DNA of 64,000 nt from NCBI RefSeq assembly GCF_000378425.1, contig NZ_KB899809.1, positions 131,032-195,031 of the forward strand, in the 5' to 3' direction. How positions within the stretch are numbered: the stretch's first letter is position 1; the number at the start of each line of letters is the position of its first letter. This DNA is from Cohnella laeviribosi DSM 21336. GTDB lineage: Bacteria; Bacillota; Bacilli; Paenibacillales; Paenibacillaceae. This document shows positions 52,335 to 60,450 of this stretch, piece after piece. A program made the translations under genes and the position numbers. The notes under the pieces were generated by a model that did not search any database, was not told where the DNA came from, and saw nothing but the letters and a program-made list of their open reading frames with translations.

Positions 52335-53306
52335 TCAAACCCGGGACGAACCCGCGATCGAGCGTTTGATCCGGCTCGCGAGCGCGGCAAGCCGTCCGCC
52401 GCCGTACTTGGTGATTCGGATATTCGGCGCGGGGCGCGCGCCGAAGCTTTGGCAGTGCCGGTCCTCCGGGTCGGGGGTTTTCGTGCGGAAGTCGAAATAC
52501 CGGACGTTCCGGCAGGCGAAGCGGATCGCTTCCCGAAGCAGCAGCGCCTTCGCTCCGCTTGTCCGCAGCAGCGGAGCTTCGCCGCTCATCAGCAGATAAG
52601 CCGTATCGCAGTCCCAGACGATGTACAAGACGGCGTGAACTCTCCCCCGCGCATCCTCCGCGAACCACATGCGGCGGCAGCCGCGTCGTTCGCAAATCTC
52701 GTCCAGGGCAAGCGCCTGCGCCAGCGTTGAAGGCGCCGCCTCGTTTGCGCCGATTCGTTGGGCTGCGAGACTATACAACCGCTCCATATCCGGCGCGTCG
52801 GAGACCCGGAGCGCCGCCTCCGCCCGGCCGGCGTCCCGCACGACGCTCTCCCGGAAGCCGCTCTCCACCGTTCGAAAGTCCGGCGACAGCGGCAATACAT
52901 GCGTGTAGAATACGTCCGCCTTAAAGTCTTGTTGGGAAAAAGGAGCAACGTACGAATGCTTCCAATGCATCCACGCCGAGAACAGATCGAACGGCGGCAG
53001 CTTGCGGATGAGCTCCGCCACCAGCTCTTTCTCCCGGTCCAGCTTTTCCGCGACGCCGCTCGTTTCGCGCGCGCGCACCCACGCGCCCAGCGTCAGCGAG
53101 CCTTGCGGCGGCATGCCGAGACGGCGCATGTCCGCCCGCTTCTCGACGACATACGGCAGCGCGGCTTCGATCCGCCCATCCCGCTCCGCAACGACGACGT
53201 CCCAATTTTCCTCGCCCGCCGACCAGTCCAACCACCAGTCCTGCGAAGAAAGCGGAATATCCGCATTCGTCCGGCACAACTCCCGGTATTTGGCCTTTGC
53301 ATTCAC
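52335..53306 (-). CDS. GNAT/FemAB-like acetyltransferase
   Basis: 323-residue protein with the fold of acetyltransferase family 6 (FemAB/BioF2-like, tandem GNAT). The second half, about 150-300, carries RLYSLAAQRIGANEAAPSTL, then RVHAVLYIVWDCDTAYLLMSG and an ALLLREAIRFACRNVRYFDF segment. Such enzymes transfer acyl groups to cell-wall or lipid-linked substrates; the target here is unknown. GTG start at 53306 follows AAGGGG; the longer open frame upstream overlaps the ligase gene. Confidence 0.8.
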   Translation of the reverse strand: MNAKAKYRELCRTNADIPLSSQDWWLDWSAGEENWDVVVAERDGRIEAALPYVVEKRADMRRLGMPPQGSLTLGAWVRARETSGVAEKLDREKELVAELIRKLPPFDLFSAWMHWKHSYVAPFSQQDFKADVFYTHVLPLSPDFRTVESGFRESVVRDAGRAEAALRVSDAPDMERLYSLAAQRIGANEAAPSTLAQALALDEICERRGCRRMWFAEDARGRVHAVLYIVWDCDTAYLLMSGEAPLLRTSGAKALLLREAIRFACRNVRYFDFRTKTPDPEDRHCQSFGARPAPNIRITKYGGGRLAALASRIKRSIAGSSRV

Positions 53307-53380
53307 CCGTTTCCCCTTCTTTCGTCGGTTTGAGCCTAACGGACGTCTTGCTGCCGGCTTGCTGCAAACTTCCCTCTTGG

Positions 53381-54286
53381 TTACGGACGGTTGCGGAGCA
53401 AACGGATTTTCGGATGCCTGAGCAAGCCTTCGTCGGTCCATTCCCGCCCGGTCACTTCGGCCCGGAACGGCTTCCGCAGCCAGGCGACGTCCGTTCCCTT
53501 CAAGCTTTGCGGAAGCTTGGGAAAAGGCGGCGGATAGGCGGAGCCCTGCTCCAGCCCTGCCAGCCATTCCTTCGCTTTCCCGTCGAGCCCGGACGATACC
53601 CTTCCGGCATACTGCCCGTTCACGCTCATGACCAGGCTGGAGATTCGGCCTTCCTTGCGCAGGATGCCGACGATATCCGCTTCCACGACGACTGCGGTTT
53701 TCACCTTGAACCAATCGCGATGATTTTTTCCGCTGCGGTACGGCGCGGAGAGCCTTTTGCTGACGACGCCCTCCCAGCCGTTCGCCTGCACCCATTGCCA
53801 CAATCGCGTCCCGTCTTCAAACAGTTCGGTCGTAAACAGAGGGGACCGCCAATCCGCCGCTAGCCGTTCGAGTCGCCGGTGCCGCTCGATAAACGGCCTG
53901 CCGCGCCAATCTTCTCCTCCGATTTCCAGCACGTCGAATACGATGTATTGAACCGGCAGCTTGCCGGAACTGTCCCTGCGGTTGGCCATCTTGCCGGCCC
54001 GCTGCTGCATCAGTTGAAAGCTCGGGCGGCCGGTGCGCGGGTCCATGACGACCGCTTCGCCGTCCAGCAGGCAGGATTCGCCGATCCCGGCGAGCGCCCC
54101 GGCAATCTCGGGATAGACCTCGTCCATCCGCGCCATATGTCTGGAGAACAACCCGACTTGTCCGTTTTGGACGTTTGCGAGCAGCCGGTAGCCGTCCCAC
54201 TTCAACTGGTGGCCCCATTCCCCGCCCGCCGGCACCCGCTCCGCCAAGATCGGCGACATCGGCTCGAACGAACGAAGCCGGATCAT
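53381..54286 (-). CDS. ATP-dependent DNA ligase (LigD ligase-domain type)
   Basis: 301-residue stand-alone ligase. The nucleotidyl-acceptor motif KxDG is KWDGYR, with catalytic Lys29; later motifs include LLDGEAVVMD (III), VVSKRLSAPYRSG (IV) and WFKVKT (V), then an OB-fold domain. It corresponds to the ligase domain of LigD used in non-homologous end joining, but without polymerase and nuclease domains, and no Ku gene is in the window. It may repair nicks during sporulation. ATG 54286 has only a distant ribosome-binding site, so the start is provisional. Confidence 0.9.
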   Translation of the reverse strand: MIRLRSFEPMSPILAERVPAGGEWGHQLKWDGYRLLANVQNGQVGLFSRHMARMDEVYPEIAGALAGIGESCLLDGEAVVMDPRTGRPSFQLMQQRAGKMANRRDSSGKLPVQYIVFDVLEIGGEDWRGRPFIERHRRLERLAADWRSPLFTTELFEDGTRLWQWVQANGWEGVVSKRLSAPYRSGKNHRDWFKVKTAVVVEADIVGILRKEGRISSLVMSVNGQYAGRVSSGLDGKAKEWLAGLEQGSAYPPPFPKLPQSLKGTDVAWLRKPFRAEVTGREWTDEGLLRHPKIRLLRNRP

Positions 54287-54686
54287 GGTCTTGGCGACCG
54301 GGCTCCCTTCGCGCCCCGCATCGCTGCACCGCCTTTCATGCGCTTTCGTTTTCCTTCCCGCACTGCATGGAACCTAACCGGCGTCCTAGCCGGCGTCTAT
54401 GTATATCCTATTGTCTATTTATTGACGAAATGCAGCGGAAACATAAGTTTGGCCTTTGCCCCCGCATACTCAATCTCGTGCGACCATAACTCCGGGCCGT
54501 TCGCTATGACGGCGATTCTGTCGATTGAAAGAAAAGAACGGGCGCTAGACAGCATAAGAAAACAATGCCAAATCTTTTCTGTTCCCGCTTTTTGCCCTAT
54601 GATATAGTTTCTATGGCTTGAAGTCCGAACGATGCGCGTTCGGCTTGCGCCAATGAAGTCTGATACCTGCGGGGAGAAATGCGGCA
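54287..54686. other. 400-base divergent intergenic region
   Basis: No convincing gene. A weak promoter (TTTTCT, 17 bases, TATGAT near 54570-54600) faces the secreted-protein gene, and a short hairpin (CCGAACG, ATGCG, CGTTCGG at 54625-54643) lies in its leader. Short open frames on the minus strand lack ribosome-binding sites. Confidence 0.4.
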
Positions 54687-55817
54687 ATGAAAAAGAAATG
54701 GCTCACTGTATGCGCTGCCCTTCTGTTGACAGTAAGCGCCAGTGCGTCAAACGTGTCGGCAGCGGAATCGGCAAAAAAAGTATGGACGCAGTTGGACGAA
54801 CCTTCTTTTAGCAGCACGGGACATGCCGTTGCGCCTACGGCAGACGGCGGCTGGGTTTACACCGGCGACAAAGACCGTCAGTTGGTCATTCATAAGCTCC
54901 GCAAAAACGGAACCGAAGAGTGGGAATATACGTATTCGCCCGGCCTTTACGCCAAAAAGATCATTCAAACCGCCGACGGCGGTTACTTGGCGGTAGGACA
55001 GACGCCTTATCTGACCGATGCGGAAGGCGTTCAGGCCTTTGCCGTTAAGGTGGACGCCGAAGGTCAAGTGGATTGGCAATATCTTTACGGAGGAAAAGAT
55101 TTCGACCAGTTCCTATCCGTCGTCCAGGCGGAGGACGGCTATTGGCTGGCCGGCAGTTTAACGAACGCAAAAGGCAAAGCCGTCTTGATCAAGCTGGATT
55201 TAAACGGCGGTTTGATGAAGGAGCTTGACGTATCCGCTTATTATAAAAGTATCGCGTCCATGATGGCGACCGCCGATAAAGGGCTCCTGCTGGCCGGTAT
55301 AGATTACACGAAAGGCTTTGGCAGGTGGGGCTGGAACACCCTGGTCGTCAAGCTGGATGCGAACGGCAAAAAACAATGGAGCAGATCCATTGAAGGCGAA
55401 GTTCTGGCCATGGGCGGCGAACGCGGCAAAGATATCTTCATTTCCACCCGCACCTGGGACTCGGTTCTCGGTTTATACCGTATGAGCGATAAGGGTACGG
55501 TCGTATGGAAAAAAATCGTTCGCCCTGCCGTGAAGCACTATACGAAAATCAACGGCTACGACCTGATCCCCACCTCGGACGGAGGCGTGATCGTAGTCGG
55601 CGATACGGGGCCTCTCAACACGCAGAACGCTTATCTCATCAAGTTCGACAAGAATGGGAAAAAAATGTGGGATCAAAGCTACTTCTCGGCAAACTCCTGG
55701 ATTCTCGGCATTGCCAAGCAAGGCGAGAACCGATACGCGATTACCGGCCACTGGTACAAACGCGGCATGAACACGATGCCGAAAGCGTATCTCATGGAGC
55801 TGCAAATTTCGAAGTGA
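54687..55817 (+). CDS. Secreted propeller-like repeat protein
   Basis: 376-residue exported protein. Signal peptide (MKKKWLTVCAALLLTVSASA, cleavage near 26). The mature part has about six repeats of roughly 45-50 residues with the pattern T-DGG(Y/W)-(V/L)-(A/T)G and a following K-D-x-NG-K-x-W strand, e.g. TADGGYLAVGQ, KLDANGKKQWSRS, TSDGGVIVVGD. This is the PQQ/WD-like beta-propeller pattern. No catalytic motif; may be a binding or scaffold protein. GGGGAG precedes the ATG. Confidence 0.82.
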   Translation: MKKKWLTVCAALLLTVSASASNVSAAESAKKVWTQLDEPSFSSTGHAVAPTADGGWVYTGDKDRQLVIHKLRKNGTEEWEYTYSPGLYAKKIIQTADGGYLAVGQTPYLTDAEGVQAFAVKVDAEGQVDWQYLYGGKDFDQFLSVVQAEDGYWLAGSLTNAKGKAVLIKLDLNGGLMKELDVSAYYKSIASMMATADKGLLLAGIDYTKGFGRWGWNTLVVKLDANGKKQWSRSIEGEVLAMGGERGKDIFISTRTWDSVLGLYRMSDKGTVVWKKIVRPAVKHYTKINGYDLIPTSDGGVIVVGDTGPLNTQNAYLIKFDKNGKKMWDQSYFSANSWILGIAKQGENRYAITGHWYKRGMNTMPKAYLMELQISK

Positions 55818-55838
55818 ACCTGCTAGATCAGCAACCGA

Positions 55839-56411
55839 TTACGGCCGCCTTTCAAGGGCGGCTTTAATACTAAGCTCAACCTTCTCGTAATGCCGTTCTC
55901 CCCGACTGTATCCGTTCAAATCCGGTTTGATCAGCTTCCGCTCCGCATCGGTGATCGGCCCGCTGATGGATCCCAGCCGTTCCAATTGAAGAGGAAGATT
56001 CACGGTGCCGCCCCGTGCCGATTCTCCTCCTGTTAACACCGTCTTTAGACCGGAACCGGGATGATTCTCCACAAACTGATAATAGAAAAAATCGGAATTT
56101 GCGATTTCGCTTTCTTCGCCGAGATAAGTCAGACCGGCCGATCCTCTCCAGATGGTTTTGCCGGTCTTGACGATCGTATAGTTATGTACGTTCCAGTGCT
56201 CGCTTTGTCCGTTCAAGGTAAAAACGTCAAGCTTCTCCCCATGTTCTATGCGCGGTCCTTGGAACAGCCGGAAAATCGCGATAACATTTGCAACCGCCAA
56301 AAACGCACAGCGCGTAATGCCGTAGCCCCATCGCTTCCCGATGAAAAAAACGGCTGGACGAACATAGAAGAAACTTGAGCCCCGTTGGGAAGTAGATTGG
56401 AAGGAGTTCAA
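55839..56411 (-). CDS. Hypothetical membrane-anchored protein
   Basis: 190-residue protein without a family I recognise. The open frame starts with about 28 residues that do not look conserved, followed by a hydrophobic segment (GITRCAFLAVANVIAIFRLF) and a probable extracellular beta-rich domain (KLDVFTLNGQSEHWNVHNYT, VKTGKTIWRGSAGLTYLG). The real start may be a non-ATG codon close to the hydrophobic segment. It is convergent with the propeller gene; an imperfect GCCGCC/GGCGGC hairpin at the junction may terminate both. Confidence 0.6.
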   Translation of the reverse strand: MNSFQSTSQRGSSFFYVRPAVFFIGKRWGYGITRCAFLAVANVIAIFRLFQGPRIEHGEKLDVFTLNGQSEHWNVHNYTIVKTGKTIWRGSAGLTYLGEESEIANSDFFYYQFVENHPGSGLKTVLTGGESARGGTVNLPLQLERLGSISGPITDAERKLIKPDLNGYSRGERHYEKVELSIKAALERRP

Positions 56412-56507
56412 ACCGAGGTCATTGTCGCGCTTTTTGTTTCTGCTGTCCCTTCTGCGGCACAGCGTTCGGTCAGAGGGACCGGCCCCGCCTCGGAAACGCC
56501 GAGCCGA

Positions 56508-57116
56508 TCAGCCCGGCCGATCCCGTTCTCCGTCTCCGTATACGAAGCGTTCCAGCCTAGAGATGATTTCGTCGGACAGCGGCTGCGAGTTATCGAAATA
56601 GAGAATCGATCCCGGCGGCAGGTTCCATTTGACCTCCCGCTTCGCAAGGGAGGATTTGAAGCTGTCCCAGTTATCCAGTTTCCATTGGTCGAGTTTGGAC
56701 TGCCTCTGCTGAATTCGGCGTTTGTAAAGCTGTTCGTCCGGCAAATGGACGAAGACGACCTTCACATCGACGTTCTGCGGCGAAGCGCCGATGCGGCCAA
56801 GCTCCCGCTCCAGCCAGCTTGGATCCTCGATTTCTTTCGTAAACGGTCCGATCACCACCGCGTCCGTTCCGACATCCAGATTGTCCAGCGCCGCGTTCAT
56901 CGTCAGCCGATAGCCCAAATCCCGGCACAAAGCCTTGTATTCCGGGGAATCCCGGTCGTCCGGGTCCAGTCCCGCCTGGATCATTAACGCCTCCGCTGCG
57001 GGCCGGGACAGCGAATCCATATCCAGCAGCGCGGCCCGGCGCTTCCCCGCCAGCGCTCTCGCAAGCGTCGTTTTGCCGGCTCCGGCTCCCCCCACGAAAA
57101 AGATTAGTTTGCGCAT
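56508..57116 (-). CDS. P-loop NTPase / predicted kinase
   Basis: 202-residue AAA_33-type nucleotide kinase. Walker A GGAGAGKTT at residues 8-16, a probable Asp-rich strand (LLDMDSL), and an LID-like segment (YKRRIQQRQSKLDQWK) with several Arg. Such proteins phosphorylate small molecules or nucleotides; the substrate is not apparent. ATG 57116 follows TTTGGAGG; the TTG at 57128 overlaps that site. Confidence 0.85.
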   Translation of the reverse strand: MRKLIFFVGGAGAGKTTLARALAGKRRAALLDMDSLSRPAAEALMIQAGLDPDDRDSPEYKALCRDLGYRLTMNAALDNLDVGTDAVVIGPFTKEIEDPSWLERELGRIGASPQNVDVKVVFVHLPDEQLYKRRIQQRQSKLDQWKLDNWDSFKSSLAKREVKWNLPPGSILYFDNSQPLSDEIISRLERFVYGDGERDRPG

Positions 57117-57235
57117 CCTAACCTCCAAACGAAGTCGATCAACGGTTTATCCTCGGGCGAAGACACTGCAATTGTAACACATATCCTTGCGAATCGCCGG
57201 ACATATTCGGTACAGAACGGCCGCAGCCAAGCCGC

Positions 57236-57410
57236 TTACGCCTTCGAGGCCGCGCTGGAGGCTGCATTCGAAACCGCGTTCGAGGCTGCATTCGAAACCG
57301 CGTTCGAGGACACATTCAAGGTCGCATTCGAACTGTATCGAACCCGCTTTCGAAGACACATTCAAGGTCGCATTCGAGGTTGCTTAAAGGCCGCCTTCGA
57401 AGCTGCGCGA
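57236..57410 (+). repeat. 12-bp tandem repeat (GCNTTCGAGGCN)
   Basis: About a dozen degenerate units of GC(A/G)TTCGA(A/G)(G/A)(C/T)(C/T) with a higher-order 24-base period (GAGGCTGCATTCGAAACCGCGTTC appears in successive copies). In the plus frame it would read Ala-Phe-Glu-Ala/Thr over and over, but no start codon or ribosome-binding site leads into it, and stops interrupt the other frames. Confidence 0.7.
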
Positions 57411-57439
57411 TTCAGCAAAGGCACGACGTTTGGAACCAA

Positions 57440-57620
57440 CGGACCGTCATTCCGCTTTTTCGTCAAAAAACGGCTAAAAACCAGACGACCCGGACACGAG
57501 AGCCGTTATTCCCCCCATACAAGCGTCATTTTGGACGATCAGACGGAAATAACGGATCCTGAGTCCTCGAAAAAGCAATTTTGGCTTAAAAAAGGAATAT
57601 AACGGATTCCCTGTCCATTT
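57440..57620 (+). repeat. Dispersed intergenic repeat, family B, copy 2
   Basis: Matches 11480-11655 in block order: AAAAACGGCTAA, GCCGTTATTCC, GGAAATAACGGATCC, TGAGTCC, with an additional ATAACGGATTCCCTGTCC at the end. Like copy 1 it lies in a gene-free stretch near other repeats. Together with the 12-bp repeat it fills the 561 bases between the kinase and GH43 genes. Confidence 0.6.
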
Positions 57621-57677
57621 GACCATTCGCCGCAGCCGACGAAACGCAGCAGACGAAGCGCGACCGAAGCTTCGCGT

Positions 57678-58571
57678 TTATAACTGCCTACCGATCGAAA
57701 TCCGGCCGCCGTCTTCCAGCACTTCGAGGAAAATGGGACGCTCGTGCGGCGTCTTGTTCGGCGTATGAATCGTCAGCATCAGCTTGCCCTGGAACGTGCG
57801 GAACACCATGCCGTGCCCGCCGTCGTTCTGATACAGCGCCTTCTCCTCGTGTTTCCACGGGCCGGTGATCCGGCCGGATTCGGACTTTGCGATGCCCAGC
57901 GCATACGTATTGTCGATAAACCCCGCCCACAGCATGTGCAGATCGCCGGACGAAGCGCGGAACACATACGGCCCGTCGGTTACGTAATTGACTTGGTCCG
58001 GATAACGCGGCGACAGATAGGGCGTCGTCCAAGGCGCCTCGGATGCGCGGAACAGCAGGACCGGTTCCGAAACGGCCCGCTTCAAATCGGCGCTAAGGCG
58101 GATGGCGCACACTTCCCCGTCCCCGACCTGCTGCCATTCGTGGCAAAAGACCATCCACGGCTGCCCTTCTTCGTCGACAAACAAGCTGCCGTCGAGCGAG
58201 CTCCAGCTTTCCGGGGTGACCGGTCCGTCGCTGTACGGCTCGAACGGCCCGAGCAGGCGGTCCGCGGCAAGGACCGCCGTACCGAGAAGGCCGTTGTCCT
58301 TTCTTCTGAACGTGGCGAACATATAATATCGGCCCTGATAGAAGTAGACTTCGGGCGCCCAGAAGTTCGTGTCCGAGAAGAAATCCTCTTTCGGGCGAAA
58401 CACGGGGAAAGGGCCGTGCCAGCGCTGCAGGTCGTCGCTCACGTAGGCGTCGAACCCCGTCCCTTTGCCCCAAATATTGGAATCGGTGCTGCCAAACAAA
58501 TAATACTTGCCTTCCTCCGCCACGGGGAAGACGAACGGGTCCCGAATTTGCACATCTTTACTGAAGAGCAT
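57678..58571 (-). CDS. GH43-like glycoside hydrolase
   Basis: 297-residue five-bladed beta-propeller enzyme of the GH43 type (beta-xylosidases, alpha-L-arabinofuranosidases). The general base is Asp11 in RDPFVFP; the pKa-modulating Asp is in WSSLDGSLF, and the general acid Glu is probably in FCHEWQQVGDGEV. WAPEVYFYQGRYYMF is a further family block. No signal peptide. ATG 58571 follows GGAGGGAG. The longer open frame upstream overlaps the next gene and is out of its frame. Last gene of the second sugar locus. Confidence 0.85.
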   Translation of the reverse strand: MLFSKDVQIRDPFVFPVAEEGKYYLFGSTDSNIWGKGTGFDAYVSDDLQRWHGPFPVFRPKEDFFSDTNFWAPEVYFYQGRYYMFATFRRKDNGLLGTAVLAADRLLGPFEPYSDGPVTPESWSSLDGSLFVDEEGQPWMVFCHEWQQVGDGEVCAIRLSADLKRAVSEPVLLFRASEAPWTTPYLSPRYPDQVNYVTDGPYVFRASSGDLHMLWAGFIDNTYALGIAKSESGRITGPWKHEEKALYQNDGGHGMVFRTFQGKLMLTIHTPNKTPHERPIFLEVLEDGGRISIGRQL

Positions 58572-58669
58572 GCCAAGCTCCCTCCTGTTCCCTTCTTTTG
58601 CTTTCCGGCATCGTGAGCTCTCCGCCGGTTTGCGGCTCCTCTCGATTTCTCCCGCATCCTCACGCTTCT

Positions 58670-60319
58670 CTACCGGTACGTCGGATACACGATGCCGATA
58701 TCCAGCGTCCGGTCGAACGCTCCGCCGGCATAGGCCAGCCGCTCGTTGCCCTTCACGGCAAACGGAATGTCCCGGCCGCGATAATGAATCTTCCCTTCGA
58801 CCGTCCGAACGCTCATGCCGACAATGCCGGCCAGCTCCCCGCGGCGGTCGGTGACGATGCGGATTCCGCTCGGAAACCGCATCCAGCGCTCTCCGTCTCG
58901 GTAAATTTCGCAGCCCTCCCGCGTATTGATCAGCTCGTAGGTTACGCCTTCCACCGTCCGGCCGTACGCCGTCTCGCCGGCGACCTCCTCCCCGTGGTCC
59001 ATCGGATACGGCACAAGTCCGGTGAACCATAGCTCGCCGTCCGGCCGGGGCTGAATGCCGCACAGCCGCTCCACATAGTCCAGCAGGCAGAGAATCGAAG
59101 GCGAGTAGGCCTCGGTAAACCCTTCGTCGCCCGTCCACGGGCTGAGCGTCTGCGCGAACCGGGTCGCCTTGGCAAACGCGGAGAGGATCGGCTGCATGAC
59201 CCACGTCAGCTCCACATGGCGGCCGTGATGCTCGAACGCATGCGGAGCGCGGATCAGGCTGAGAAAATTGGAAGGTCCGGCCCAACTGTTGTAGCTCGAA
59301 GACGGATCGAACCGGGGATCGTCCATGGCGATCGACGTAAACGGATATTTGGCGAAAAACTTGCTTGTGTTCAGCAAATACCGGCGCAGCATCTCATCGA
59401 AAAAGCCGCGTTCGCCCACCTCGCACGCCATGACCCGAAGCAGCACGTCGGATTGAACCCGGACGAACGCATCGTTGCGGTCCCGGTCGTAAAAGAAGAA
59501 GTCCTTCTCGTCGAAGCAGTAGCGGAACAGGCTGTCCAAGCTGCGCCGGGCCTTCTCCCGCCACTCGTCCCCCGGCAGGCCGAGCTCTTCCGCCATGCGC
59601 GCCAAATACAGCCGCTGGCAATACACGTTCGCCGTCAAATCCGGCGCCAGAAACGGCAATACCGGCGAATCCGGATCGAACTTCGCCGCATCGCTTAAAT
59701 GCGGCGTATCCGGCACATGCCAGAAACGGGGCGACAAATCGTGGCCGGTGTCGTACGTGCCGAACGCTTCGACGCAGCCGGTGCCGCGCGTATCGCGGAA
59801 AGCGGCCAGCCAGCCGTCGTAGCGGGCCATCGCGTCGTACATTGTCTTCAGAAACGTTTTGTCCCGCCCGTTAAGGCGGTAATGGTTCCAGACGCTCCGG
59901 GCGAGCGGCGATACGAGCTGGATTTGCCGGTAAGCCGGACCTTGCTCCGTCACCTTGTACGGCAGCAGCCCGTCCTCCCGCTGATGGACGGCGAACGAAC
60001 GGTAAGTCGCCTCCGATACGGACGGAACAAACCGGGACAGCAGCTCCGCATTGATCGTTCCGGTGCTCTCCAGCCAGCAGCCGAGATAAATCCCGCCTTC
60101 TTGCAGGATCGGTTCGCCGCTGCCGGTCGGCACGATGCAGTCCAGCAGCTTGCGAAGCGCCGCGTAATACACCTGCTCCAGCTTTCCCGCCGAAGCCGCG
60201 AACCGCACGCCGGACCGCCGCCATTCCGCCATCACCTGCGAATCCGACGCTTTTTTCAGCTCCCCGACCTTTTCGTCGACCGATAGTTCTCTAAGTCGCT
60301 TTAACAAAACATCGTTCAT
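58670..60319 (-). CDS. (alpha/alpha)6-barrel glycosidase-like protein of unassigned family
   Basis: 549-residue soluble protein with the helical-barrel pattern of GH37/GH63-type enzymes: EGGIYLGCWLESTGTINAEL, HQREDGLLPY, DGWLAAFRDTRGTGCVEAFG, NDAFVRVQSDVLLRV and PSSSYNSWAGPSNFLSL. A small beta domain closes the C-terminus. Probable acidic catalytic residues lie in the ESTG, EAFGTYDTG and HGEEVAGE regions but I cannot assign them. No signal peptide. Follows the binding-protein gene after a strong hairpin. Confidence 0.72.
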   Translation of the reverse strand: MNDVLLKRLRELSVDEKVGELKKASDSQVMAEWRRSGVRFAASAGKLEQVYYAALRKLLDCIVPTGSGEPILQEGGIYLGCWLESTGTINAELLSRFVPSVSEATYRSFAVHQREDGLLPYKVTEQGPAYRQIQLVSPLARSVWNHYRLNGRDKTFLKTMYDAMARYDGWLAAFRDTRGTGCVEAFGTYDTGHDLSPRFWHVPDTPHLSDAAKFDPDSPVLPFLAPDLTANVYCQRLYLARMAEELGLPGDEWREKARRSLDSLFRYCFDEKDFFFYDRDRNDAFVRVQSDVLLRVMACEVGERGFFDEMLRRYLLNTSKFFAKYPFTSIAMDDPRFDPSSSYNSWAGPSNFLSLIRAPHAFEHHGRHVELTWVMQPILSAFAKATRFAQTLSPWTGDEGFTEAYSPSILCLLDYVERLCGIQPRPDGELWFTGLVPYPMDHGEEVAGETAYGRTVEGVTYELINTREGCEIYRDGERWMRFPSGIRIVTDRRGELAGIVGMSVRTVEGKIHYRGRDIPFAVKGNERLAYAGGAFDRTLDIGIVYPTYR

Positions 60320-60407
60320 TTCCGCAGCCTCGCTTTTGAAGATGAAATAAGGCCCCTTGCCCCTTCAGGCGAAGGTTTCGCCCGCTGCCGACCGATATCG
60401 ACCGATG

Positions 60408-60441
60408 CCGAAACAGGCTGCCGCCGGGCAGCCTGTTTCGG
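60408..60441 (-). other. Perfect 15-bp hairpin directly after the binding-protein gene
   Basis: CCGAAACAGGCTGCC and GGCAGCCTGTTTCGG with a four-base loop, ten bases past the stop at 60451. There is no T run, so it is more likely an mRNA-stabilising or partial-stop structure than a full terminator. Such elements let the binding protein be made in excess over downstream enzymes. Confidence 0.7.
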
Positions 60442-60450
60442 AACATGAGA

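Noticed and set aside
52335-53801. 488-codon reading of the acetyltransferase
   Set aside because: The first 165 codons overlap the DNA ligase in a shadow frame; a GTG with ribosome-binding site at 53306 fits the domain.
57147-57365. Cys/Glu/Phe repeat peptide on the minus strand over the 12-bp repeat
   Set aside because: No ribosome-binding site, and the opposite strand is open too, as expected from a short repeat whose length is a multiple of three.
57678-59285. 535-codon reading of the GH43 gene
   Set aside because: The upstream 238 codons overlap the helical-barrel gene out of frame, and the conserved GH43 start RDPF follows the ATG at 58571.
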